From Gluconobacter wancherniae NBRC 103581 (GTDB lineage Bacteria; Pseudomonadota; Alphaproteobacteria; Acetobacterales; Acetobacteraceae): DNA of 64,000 nucleotides. The first letter of the stretch is position 1. Each line of letters begins with the position of its first letter. The translations under genes and the position numbers were made by a program. The notes under the pieces were generated by a model. The model saw only the letters and a program-made list of their open reading frames with translations. It was not told the DNA's origin and did no database searches. Below are positions 57,187 to 64,000 of this stretch, in pieces. The stretch spans positions 620,001 through 684,000 of the forward strand of contig NZ_BJUZ01000001.1 of assembly GCF_007988885.1 (NCBI RefSeq). Reading direction: 5' to 3'.

Positions 57187-58272
57187 ATGTCGGACAACAG
57201 CTTCGGGCATCTGTTCCGCGTTACAACATGGGGGGAAAGCCATGGACCAGCGATCGGTTGTGTCATTGATGGCTGCCCGCCACGCCTGAAGCTGTCCGAA
57301 GCGGATATCCAGCCATGGCTGGATCGTCGCAGGCCCGGGCAATCCCGTTTCACAACCCAGCGCCGGGAACCGGACGAGGTGAAAATCCTTTCCGGCGTAT
57401 TTGAGGGCATGACAACCGGTACGCCGATTTCGCTCATGATCGAGAATACGGACCAGCGCTCCCGTGATTATGGGGAAATTGCCGAGCGGTATCGTCCCGG
57501 TCACGCCGATATTGCGTATGACATGAAGTACGGGATTCGGGACTATCGCGGTGGTGGCCGTTCCTCCGCCCGTGAAACCGCAATGCGCGTTGCAGCCGGT
57601 GCGGTTGCGCGCGTGCTTCTGAAAACGCTTGTGGGCGAGGGGGTTCAGATTCGTGCGGCGCTGACGGGTATCGGTGGCCATCAGGTCGATCCTGCCCGTT
57701 GGGACTGGGACGAAGTGGAGCGAAATCCGCTTTGGTGCCCGGACGCAGATTCGGTCTCGTCCTGGCAGGAACTGCTGGACTCGGTCCGCAAATCCGGATC
57801 CTCGATCGGCGCGACTGTTGATGTTGTCGCTGAAGGGTTACCAGCCGGACTCGGAGCGCCTGTCTATGGGAAGCTTGATGCGGATCTCGCATCGGCGCTC
57901 ATGGGCATTAATGGTGTGAAGGGGGTCGAGATTGGCGATGGTTTTGCAGTCGCAGCCCTTCGCGGTGAGCAGAACGCGGACCCGATTGCGCCTGGTCCTG
58001 TGTTTGCATCAAACCATGCTGGGGGAATTCTGGGTGGAATTTCAACGGGTCAGCCCATTGTTGCCCGCTTTGCGATCAAGCCAACCAGCTCGATCCTGAC
58101 GCCTGTCCCTAGCATCAACCGCAAGGGTGAGGCCGTTGATGTGAGCACCAAGGGGCGGCACGATCCCTGTATCGGAATCCGTGCGGTGCCTGTGGCTGAG
58201 GCAATGATGGCCTGTGTGTTGGCAGACCATCTTCTACGCCATCATGCGCAGTGTGGGTGGGAGCGGCGCTGA
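57187..58272 (+). CDS. aroC: Chorismate synthase
   Basis: A 361-residue FMN-dependent enzyme forming chorismate from EPSP. The signatures [38 protein letters not shown] and [19 protein letters not shown] are all intact. The start is one base after fabI, so both are co-transcribed. Together with aroE in the window, two of the seven shikimate steps are covered. Confidence 0.97.
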   Translation: MSDNSFGHLFRVTTWGESHGPAIGCVIDGCPPRLKLSEADIQPWLDRRRPGQSRFTTQRREPDEVKILSGVFEGMTTGTPISLMIENTDQRSRDYGEIAERYRPGHADIAYDMKYGIRDYRGGGRSSARETAMRVAAGAVARVLLKTLVGEGVQIRAALTGIGGHQVDPARWDWDEVERNPLWCPDADSVSSWQELLDSVRKSGSSIGATVDVVAEGLPAGLGAPVYGKLDADLASALMGINGVKGVEIGDGFAVAALRGEQNADPIAPGPVFASNHAGGILGGISTGQPIVARFAIKPTSSILTPVPSINRKGEAVDVSTKGRHDPCIGIRAVPVAEAMMACVLADHLLRHHAQCGWERR

Positions 58273-58291
58273 CCGTCGCTCCCTGGGGCGC

Positions 58292-58723
58292 TCAGTTTTC
58301 CAGCCGCGCATCCAGCGTGATTTCGGTGTTGAACAGTTTCGACACCGGACATCCCACCTTCGCTTTGTTCGCGCATTCGTCGAACCGGGCATCGTCTGCG
58401 CCGGGCACGACGCCGCGCAGAATGAGATGGACCTTGGTAATGGAAAAGCCGTCCCCTGATTTGTCCAGAGATACGATTGCCTTTGTATCCAGTGACGTAG
58501 CAGTAAAGCCTGCCTCGCCCAGAATCATGGACAGGGCCATCGTGTAACAACCCGCATGTGCTGCGCCGAGGAGCTCCTCGGGGTTCGTGCCGGGTTTATC
58601 TTCGAAGCGCGTGTTGAAGCCATAAGGCTGGGCCTCCAGCGCGCCGCTCTGTGTCGAAATCGTGCCTTTGCCGTCTTTCAGGCCGCCGCTCCAATGGGCG
58701 GATGCAGATTTGTCGATACTCAT
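58292..58723 (-). CDS. osmC: OsmC family organic hydroperoxide reductase
   Basis: A 143-residue OsmC-type protein that reduces organic peroxides through two Cys. The peroxidatic Cys is in GAAHAGCYTMALSM and the resolving Cys in KAKVGCPVSKLFN. GTNPEELLGAAHAGC is the diagnostic block. Close to the OsmC rather than Ohr subgroup by its GTNPEELLGAAH sequence. A perfect 14-bp interrupted palindrome lies about 50 bases upstream of the start. Confidence 0.92.
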   Translation of the reverse strand: MSIDKSASAHWSGGLKDGKGTISTQSGALEAQPYGFNTRFEDKPGTNPEELLGAAHAGCYTMALSMILGEAGFTATSLDTKAIVSLDKSGDGFSITKVHLILRGVVPGADDARFDECANKAKVGCPVSKLFNTEITLDARLEN

Positions 58724-58900
58724 GGGTGACGCTCTCCAGATGTTGAGTGGCTCCAGTCTTCAACGTGGCAGGGTAGGCAATGTTGCCTGCTTCCACGGCG
58801 GGAATATCGGATCGCATTATCGTGTCGTTTGTGGCTGGAATGCCATATCGCGCCAACCGCATGAGGATAGATGCGGGCTTGTGGCGGTTTTCTGCGCCAA

Positions 58901-58916
58901 ACACTATATCTAGGGG
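58901..58916 (+). promoter_or_regulatory. NrdR box-like site upstream of nrdA
   Basis: ACACTATATCTAGGGG matches the NrdR box consensus ACACWATATMTWGTGT at 14 of 16 positions, with the right half degenerate. It lies about 150 bases before the nrdA start. NrdR represses ribonucleotide reductase genes when dATP is high. A second box, usually about 31 bases away, is not clear; only fragments are seen near 58931-58945. Confidence 0.55.
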
Positions 58917-58989
58917 TGTGGACAGATTCCGTGCCATAGATGTGCGATGTTGCTGGTTCACAGCAGAACAGATTTTTCAAGAGAATTGA

Positions 58990-59039
58990 TTGCTTGCGAT
59001 GGCTCTCCAGTCGTGGAATTGGAGTGATCAACCAAGCAA
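58990..59039 (+). other. Imperfect stem-loop in the nrdA leader
   Basis: TTGCTTG (58990-58996) pairs with CAAGCAA (59033-59039), and inside it CTCCA (59005-59009) pairs with TGGAG (59020-59024), separated by symmetric 8-base internal loops. It lies 25 bases before the nrdA start codon. Possible mRNA leader structure. Confidence 0.35.
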
Positions 59040-59063
59040 AATTCTATACGCCGGAGACAGCGA

Positions 59064-61040
59064 ATGACACTTCATGACGTGACGATGGACACATCCCATC
59101 CGGCTGACCGCCCTCATGATGTTCGTCCCGTTTCCGACCACCCACCCTGCGCTGAGCCAGTAACGGGCATTGAAGAAACACCGGACATGTTCGATGATGT
59201 CGTGCAGCTTCCGGGGCATCACGCAGTTCGCGTTGACCGCTCTCGTGATTCGTTGCTGACAGATTTCGGCAAGGCCACTCTGGACAACCGATATCTGCTC
59301 GAGGGTGAGCATTATCAGGACCTGTTCGGGCGTGTTGCTTCATATTATGGCGCGGATGCAGGCCATGCACAGCGTATTTACGATTATATTTCCAAGCACT
59401 GGTTCATGCCGGCGACGCCGATCCTGTCCAATGGCGGCACATCGCGCGGCCTGCCCATTTCCTGCTTTCTGAACGAAGCGGAAGACAGTCTGGAAGGGAT
59501 CGTCGGGCTCTGGAATGAGAACGTCTGGCTGGCGTCCAAGGGTGGCGGTATCGGTTCCTATTGGGGCAATCTGCGTTCCATCGGCGAGAATATCGGCCGC
59601 AACGGCAAGACATCCGGCGTCATCCCGTTCATCCGCGTGATGGACAGCCTGACGCTTGCGATTTCTCAGGGAAGTCTGCGTCGTGGATCGGCGGCGGTTT
59701 ATCTGCCGGTCTGGCACCCTGAAATTGAAGAGTTCACTGAAATGCGCCGCCCCACAGGTGGCGATCCGAACCGTAAGGCGCTGAACCTTCATCACGGCGT
59801 GCTGGTGACGGATGCGTTCATGCGCGCGGTTGAAAAGGACGAAGAGTGGGCGCTGCTGTCTCCCAAGGATCACAGCATCATCCGCAAGGTTTCAGCGCGT
59901 TCGCTCTGGATCCGTATCCTGACGGCCCGCATGGAGCAGGGCGAGCCTTACGTGATCTATTCCGATCACGTGAACAACGCCCGTCCCCAGCACCACAAGC
60001 TTGCAGGCCTTGAGGTCAAGACATCCAATCTCTGCGCCGAAATTACGCTGCCCACCGGCATTGATCATCACGGTAAGAATCGCACGGCAGTCTGCTGCCT
60101 GTCTTCGCTGAACCTGGAAACCTGGGACGAGTGGAAGGATGATCCTCAGTTCATCGAGGATGTCATGCTGTTCCTCGACAACGTGCTGCAGGACTTTATC
60201 GACCGTGCCCCGGACGATATGGAGCGCGCAAAATATGCTGCGGCCCGTGAGCGTTCGGTCGGGTTGGGAGTGATGGGTTTCCATTCCTTCCTTCAGGCGC
60301 GCTCGATCCCGTTTGAAAGCGTGATGGCGAAGGTCTGGAATCGCAAGATATTCAGCCATATCCGTGAGCAGGCTGACGCTGCTTCGAAGCATCTGGCAGA
60401 ACTGCGCGGCCCATGCCCGGATGCCGAGGAATACGGCATCATGGAGCGTTTTTCGCATAAACTTGCGATTGCTCCGACGGCTTCCATTTCGATCATTACC
60501 GGAAACGCAAGCCCTGGCATCGAGCCGATTAGCGCGAATGTCTTTTTGCAAAAAACGCTGTCAGGCTCTTTCACTGTCCGTAACCGTCATCTTCAGAAGC
60601 TTCTGCAAGAGCGCGGACAGGATAATGACAAGGTCTGGAGCTCAATTACCCTGAACAAGGGGTCCGTTCAGCATCTCGATTTCCTGACACAGGACGAGAA
60701 AGACGTCTATAAAACGGCGTTCGAACTGGATCAGCGCTGGATTGTGGAACACGCCGCAGATCGTGCGCAGTTCATCTGTCAGGCACAGTCGGTTAACCTG
60801 TTCCTGCCGGCGGATGTGCATAAGCGTGACCTACATCAGATCCATTATCAGGCATGGAAGAAGGGTCTGAAGTCCCTTTATTACTGCCGTTCGCTCTCCA
60901 TCCAGCGCGCTGATGCCGTGTCTACGGTCGCGCTGAAGAGCGATATTCTAAATGAAGAAGAATATGTGGTCCCGCTCACCGCTGCCCCGCGTGGCGAGAT
61001 GAGCACTGGTGATTACGAGGAATGCCTGAGCTGCCAGTAA
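59064..61040 (+). CDS. nrdA: Ribonucleoside-diphosphate reductase alpha subunit
   Basis: A 658-residue class I large subunit that reduces NDPs to dNDPs. The active-site Cys of the redox pair is in LPISCFLNEAEDSLEG, the thiyl-radical Cys and Glu are in TSNLCAEITLP, and CCLSSLNLE holds the second Cys of the pair. The C-terminal CLSC pair (EECLSCQ) passes electrons from thioredoxin or glutaredoxin. The N-terminus lacks an ATP-cone (no VxKRDG motif), so it is about 100 residues shorter than E. coli NrdA. An N-terminal extension of about 50 polar residues is not conserved. Confidence 0.96.
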   Translation: MTLHDVTMDTSHPADRPHDVRPVSDHPPCAEPVTGIEETPDMFDDVVQLPGHHAVRVDRSRDSLLTDFGKATLDNRYLLEGEHYQDLFGRVASYYGADAGHAQRIYDYISKHWFMPATPILSNGGTSRGLPISCFLNEAEDSLEGIVGLWNENVWLASKGGGIGSYWGNLRSIGENIGRNGKTSGVIPFIRVMDSLTLAISQGSLRRGSAAVYLPVWHPEIEEFTEMRRPTGGDPNRKALNLHHGVLVTDAFMRAVEKDEEWALLSPKDHSIIRKVSARSLWIRILTARMEQGEPYVIYSDHVNNARPQHHKLAGLEVKTSNLCAEITLPTGIDHHGKNRTAVCCLSSLNLETWDEWKDDPQFIEDVMLFLDNVLQDFIDRAPDDMERAKYAAARERSVGLGVMGFHSFLQARSIPFESVMAKVWNRKIFSHIREQADAASKHLAELRGPCPDAEEYGIMERFSHKLAIAPTASISIITGNASPGIEPISANVFLQKTLSGSFTVRNRHLQKLLQERGQDNDKVWSSITLNKGSVQHLDFLTQDEKDVYKTAFELDQRWIVEHAADRAQFICQAQSVNLFLPADVHKRDLHQIHYQAWKKGLKSLYYCRSLSIQRADAVSTVALKSDILNEEEYVVPLTAAPRGEMSTGDYEECLSCQ

Positions 61041-61069
61041 TGGCTGGCAGCTTGCGAGAGGATGAAGCG

Positions 61070-62092
61070 ATGAGCGACACAAACAAGACGCCCGAGGCTG
61101 CTCCGACCGAGCAGCATTTCGATCTGATGACCGCAAATCCGGTCTATAAGCCTTTCCGTTACCCATGGGCCTATGATGCATGGTTGACCCAGCAGCGTGT
61201 TCACTGGCTGCCGGAAGAGGTTCCGCTGGCCGACGATGTGAAGGACTGGCACAAGACGCTGACCGAGTCTGAGCAGCATCTTGTGACCCAGATTTTCCGT
61301 TTCTTTACACAGGCGGACGTGGAAGTGAATTCCGCGTACATGAAGTATTACAGCCAGGTTTTCAAGCCGACTGAAGTGCTGATGATGCTTTCATCGTTCT
61401 CCAATATCGAGACGATTCATATCGCAGCGTATTCGCATCTTCTTGATACCATCGGTATGCCAGAAACTGAGTATTCTGCGTTCCTGAAGTACAAGGAGAT
61501 GAAAGACAAATACGATTTCATGCAGTCGTTTAACATCGACAGCAAGCGTGAAATTGCGAAGACTATGGCCGCGTTTGGTGCCTTCATGGAAGGATTGCAG
61601 CTATTTGCTTCGTTCGCGATCCTGCTGAACTTCCCGCGCTTCAACAAGCTTAAGGGCATGGGCCAGATCGTTTCCTGGTCCGTTCGTGATGAGACACTGC
61701 ACTGCCTGTCCATGATCCGGCTGTTCAGAACCTTCATCCGTGAAAACCCAGAAATCTGGACTGAGGATTTCCGTGAAGAGCTGACTCAGATCTGCCGGAC
61801 GACGGTGGAACATGAAGATGCATTTATCGACCTGGCCTTCGAAATGGGTGCGGTCGAGGGGCTCTCTTCAGAGGACGTCAAGCGCTATATCCGTTTCATT
61901 GCAGATCGTCGCCTGACCCAGCTTGGTCTGGATCCGATCTATCACAACGATGAAAACCCGCTGCCGTGGATTGATGACATGCTCAACGCAGTCGAGCATG
62001 CCAACTTCTTCGAGAGCCGTTCAACGGAATATTCCCGCGCCTCTACATCGGGGACATGGGAAGAAGCGTTCGAAGGTAACGTTTTCGACTGA
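61070..62092 (+). CDS. nrdB: Ribonucleoside-diphosphate reductase beta subunit
   Basis: About 340 residues, the di-iron tyrosyl-radical subunit. Metal ligands are in SFSNIETIHIAAYSHLL, where the second Tyr is the likely radical site, and in FAILLNFPRFNKLKGMGQ and VSWSVRDETLHC (Glu, His). The C-terminus ends EEAFEGNVFD, which docks on NrdA. ATG 61070 has GAGAGGA upstream; the longer frame from 61022 overlaps the nrdA stop region. Paired with nrdA. Confidence 0.96.
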   Translation: MSDTNKTPEAAPTEQHFDLMTANPVYKPFRYPWAYDAWLTQQRVHWLPEEVPLADDVKDWHKTLTESEQHLVTQIFRFFTQADVEVNSAYMKYYSQVFKPTEVLMMLSSFSNIETIHIAAYSHLLDTIGMPETEYSAFLKYKEMKDKYDFMQSFNIDSKREIAKTMAAFGAFMEGLQLFASFAILLNFPRFNKLKGMGQIVSWSVRDETLHCLSMIRLFRTFIRENPEIWTEDFREELTQICRTTVEHEDAFIDLAFEMGAVEGLSSEDVKRYIRFIADRRLTQLGLDPIYHNDENPLPWIDDMLNAVEHANFFESRSTEYSRASTSGTWEEAFEGNVFD

Positions 62093-62097
62093 CCATT

Positions 62098-62931
62098 TTA
62101 AAGCTCCGGCAGGGCTTGTCCTTGCCGGAGCACGTTTTCCGCCACGGCCGTGAACTGTCCATCATCCTGATGCAGGATCATGCCCGCTCTCAGGCGGAAA
62201 ATACTCCGCCCGCCATGAATGGCGCGCAGGATGACCAGCTTTGCTTCGCGTCCGGCTTTTGGCCAGAGCGGATAAAGCTGTAGCGAACCACACCCATGAG
62301 AGAGCAGTGTTGCGCAGGCTGTATCCACAGCAGCTGCCGGTAGCGCAAATGTCAGACTTCCGCCCGGTAAAACCCATCGCGTCAGGGTGCTGATCCAGCT
62401 GTTCGGGTCTGCCTCCTCAGCGTGCAGCGCAAGGCGTCGGCGACTGTCTGGAGAGGGTGTTCCGTTCGGGTTGTGCCAGGGCGGATTGGCCATGACGTGA
62501 TGAAAACGACCGTTGGCATTGGGGGCGGAACTGCGCAGACTACGGGGGATGTCAGGCAAACGAGCCTTGATCGCCTCCAGAGTGGCAGTGCCGTGATTGA
62601 GACTGAAATTCCGGTTGGCCAGCCCCACAGTCTCAGAGTCGTGCTCCAGCCCGATGCCTTTTAGGTCTTCAATGCGATGGCTGAGGCATAACAGGGCCGC
62701 CCCGGCACCACATCCAGCCTCCAGAACGCTCTCACCGGCCAGAGCCGGAACAGCCGCAGCCATGAGGACGGGCTCCAGTCCGGTTCTGTATCCTGCAGAA
62801 AACTGCCTGTAGCGAAGGCGCCCCCCAAGAAGGGTGCCATCGCGTTCTTCGGGGCCTGAAACGGGATATAACCGCTTTGTATCGCTATCGTTGTCGTCCA
62901 ACGGGTTGACCGTCTTCCTGCTGCCGCTCAT
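62098..62931 (-). CDS. tRNA1(Val) (adenine(37)-N6)-methyltransferase-like (TrmN6 family)
   Basis: About 277 residues, a Rossmann methyltransferase with VLEAGCGAGAALLCL as the SAM motif and VMANPPWHNPNG as the NPP(Y/W) motif of N6-adenine/glutamine methylases. It begins LLGGRLRYRQFSAGYRTGLEPVLMAAAVP, like TrmN6 and related proteins divergent from ispB in alphaproteobacteria. ATG 62931 is chosen by homology; longer frames run into the divergent ispB. The target is not certain: rRNA or tRNA adenine. Confidence 0.85.
   Translation of the reverse strand: MSGSRKTVNPLDDNDSDTKRLYPVSGPEERDGTLLGGRLRYRQFSAGYRTGLEPVLMAAAVPALAGESVLEAGCGAGAALLCLSHRIEDLKGIGLEHDSETVGLANRNFSLNHGTATLEAIKARLPDIPRSLRSSAPNANGRFHHVMANPPWHNPNGTPSPDSRRRLALHAEEADPNSWISTLTRWVLPGGSLTFALPAAAVDTACATLLSHGCGSLQLYPLWPKAGREAKLVILRAIHGGRSIFRLRAGMILHQDDGQFTAVAENVLRQGQALPEL
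62103..62138. terminator. Terminator for nrdAB inside the TrmN6-like gene's 3' end
   Basis: GCTCCGGCA (62103-62111) pairs with TGCCGGAGC (62123-62131), followed on the plus strand by ACGTTTT. On the minus strand the stem is followed by TTTAAAAT. It lies in the last codons of the convergent methyltransferase gene and may end both transcripts. Confidence 0.7.
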
Positions 62932-63063
62932 ATGGTCTTCCAACCTTTTGTCCGGCGTTACACTGTGTGCCTGCCTTCCGGTTTCTGGAAAGGTAGCAGG
63001 GCGTATCGGATCATATCGTGGCCGCACGGTACAGTGCCAGTGCGGGAAGTGGAGTAGTGACCC

Positions 63064-64000
63064 TTGGATTCTTCCGCACCGGACGCCGTAGCCGCCGAAA
63101 CCCAGGAGAAGCGCGTGCTCAAGGACGCCGGAGGCGAGAGCGCACTGTCTGCGTTGTCTGCTTTCCTTGAAGAAGACATGCACGCCTGTAACCGTGCCAT
63201 TGTTCAGCGGATGCAAAGCCCCGTACCGCTCATTCCGCAGCTGGGAGCGCATCTTGTTGCCGCTGGTGGAAAGCGCCTGCGCCCGTTGCTGACACTCGCC
63301 TCTGCGCGTCTGTGCGGATATGAGCCTGCTCCTGATCGTCAGCGGCATGTTGGCCTCGCCGCCTGCGTAGAGTTCATCCACACAGCTACTCTGCTGCATG
63401 ACGACGTTGTTGACGAAAGCACGCTGCGTCGCGGGCTGGCCTCGGCAAATGCCGTATTCGGCAACAAGGCTTCCGTGCTTGTGGGGGACTTCCTGTTCGC
63501 ACGTTCGTTCCAGCTTATGACTGCGGATGGTTCGCTCCGGGTCATGGCAATTCTGTCGGCTGCTTCTGCGACGATCGCAGAGGGAGAAGTCTTGCAGATG
63601 GCCACGCAGAACGATCTTTCCACGCCAATCGACCGCTATCTCGAAGTTATTCATGGCAAGACTGCGGCCCTGTTCGCCGCAGCATGTCGCGTGGGTGCTG
63701 TTCTGACCGATCGCCCGATTGCGGAAGAAGAGGCGCTGGACGCGTTCGGCACGAATCTGGGAATGGCCTTCCAGCTTGTCGACGATGCTCTGGATTATGC
63801 CGCAGATCAGCAGACCCTCGGGAAGACAGTTGGAGACGACATGCGTGAGGGCAAGATCACGCTGCCAGTTCTTGCCGCGTATGATGCGGCCACGCCGGAA
63901 GAAAAAGTGTTCTGGGAGCGTGTTATCGAGCAGGGCGAGCAGACGGATGCCGACCTTCCGCGCGCTCTGGAGCTGATTGCAAAAACGGACGCGATTGGCG
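63064..64000 (+). CDS. ispB: Octaprenyl diphosphate synthase (partial, runs off the right edge)
   Basis: At least 312 residues are present; no stop occurs before the window end. Trans-type polyprenyl synthase with GGKRLRPLLTLASARL, the first Asp-rich motif LLHDDVVDES, and the second QLVDDALDY. It would make the isoprenoid tail for ubiquinone and supply UbiA. The start is a TTG at 63064 with GGAG nine bases upstream; an in-frame TGA two codons before it excludes a longer start. Divergent from the TrmN6-like gene. Confidence 0.94.
   Translation, partial: MDSSAPDAVAAETQEKRVLKDAGGESALSALSAFLEEDMHACNRAIVQRMQSPVPLIPQLGAHLVAAGGKRLRPLLTLASARLCGYEPAPDRQRHVGLAACVEFIHTATLLHDDVVDESTLRRGLASANAVFGNKASVLVGDFLFARSFQLMTADGSLRVMAILSAASATIAEGEVLQMATQNDLSTPIDRYLEVIHGKTAALFAAACRVGAVLTDRPIAEEEALDAFGTNLGMAFQLVDDALDYAADQQTLGKTVGDDMREGKITLPVLAAYDAATPEEKVFWERVIEQGEQTDADLPRALELIAKTDAIG

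Larger units (their letters stand above)
58724..59063. promoter_or_regulatory. 340-base divergent control region between osmC and nrdA
   Basis: No gene is seen in this gap. From left to right it holds the interrupted palindrome AGGCAATGTTGCCT (58775-58788) upstream of osmC, an NrdR-box-like site (58901-58916), and an imperfect long hairpin in the nrdA leader (58990-59039). Both promoters must lie here, but I cannot place the -35/-10 elements with confidence. Confidence 0.7.

Noticed and set aside
58931-58946. Second NrdR box about 31 bases from the first
   Set aside because: The two half-sites match the consensus only in different registers, with an extra base between them; too degenerate to call.
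62932-63654. 240-residue N-terminal extension of the TrmN6-like protein
   Set aside because: That stretch is the reverse complement of ispB, which has all polyprenyl synthase motifs on the plus strand.

Overview
The window is a contiguous stretch of core chromosome from an alphaproteobacterium, most likely an acetic acid bacterium (Acetobacteraceae, Gluconobacter/Acetobacter type). The case rests on gene neighbourhoods typical of alphaproteobacteria (purN-purM next to hdaA-ppk-ppx, lysA with a TIGR02302/DUF4175 gene, argH with a tiny LptM-like lipoprotein, aroE-coaE-dnaQ, bamB-der, rsmE-gshA, lpxL-lpxK-waaA, fabI-aroC, a TrmN6-like gene divergent from a polyprenyl synthase). It also rests on moderately high GC, frequent GTG/TTG starts, and sugar-uptake and iron-handling genes. 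No prophage, insertion sequence, CRISPR array, toxin-antitoxin pair or recognisable defence island is visible. Almost all open frames are intact housekeeping genes.

Layout. 1-6.5 kb: the tail of an unknown gene with its terminator, an AI-2E permease, an ABC-F ATPase, ndk, purMN and a DnaA-like regulator (hdaA). 6.6-13.1 kb: a co-directional phosphate-related block, polyphosphate kinase, exopolyphosphatase, a CDP-diacylglycerol diphosphatase lipoprotein with a Met/His-rich tail, an MFS exporter whose ribosome site sits in a hairpin, and a periplasmic HAD phosphatase. 13.1-17.2 kb: TIGR02302 protein and lysA. 17.2-19.5 kb: cytidine deaminase coupled to a secreted trypsin-like protease, a stand-alone response regulator, two identical tRNA-Arg(ACG) genes and a small lipoprotein. 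19.6-29.1 kb: guaA, a CHRD protein, an HNH nuclease, gluQ, lptM-like, argH, two tandem Tat-exported TlpA proteins, an N-formylglutamate amidohydrolase-like protein, aroE, coaE and dnaQ.

29.1-34.3 kb: two glycosyltransferases, an asparagine-synthase-type amidotransferase and dihydroorotase, tightly overlapping and running on from dnaQ. 34.3-38.7 kb: two small envelope proteins, then the YfgM-like/bamB/der operon behind a 17-bp palindrome. 38.8-43.2 kb: a sugar porter, a drug-type MFS exporter, an ETF-beta-lysine-methyltransferase-like enzyme and ubiA. 43.2-49.7 kb: rsmE, gshA directly coupled to an MbfA-type ferritin/VIT1 iron exporter, lolA, rsmI, an LpoA-like lipoprotein and a hypothetical gene. 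49.9-54.4 kb: a lipid A/Kdo block (lpxL, lpxK and a fused acyltransferase-WaaA) plus an alginate-lyase-fold protein that seems to have lost its catalytic residues. 54.5-64 kb: Usp, pdxH, fabI, aroC, OsmC, nrdAB (NrdR-like box upstream; NrdA lacks an ATP cone), a TrmN6-like methyltransferase and the start of ispB, which runs off the window.

Together the genes cover nucleotide supply (purMN, ndk, guaA, pyrC, cdd, nrdAB), amino-acid and aromatic pathways (lysA, argH, aroE, aroC), outer-membrane construction (bamB, lolA, lptM-like, lpxL, lpxK, waaA, LpoA-like) and thiol/iron/peroxide defence (gshA, mbfA, osmC, TlpA pair). I found no convincing wholly new multi-gene system. The best leads are local: the Met-rich lipoprotein inside the polyphosphate operon, the fused Kdo transferase, the apparent pseudo-lyase, the glutathione/iron-export coupling, and several unannotated RNA or operator structures.
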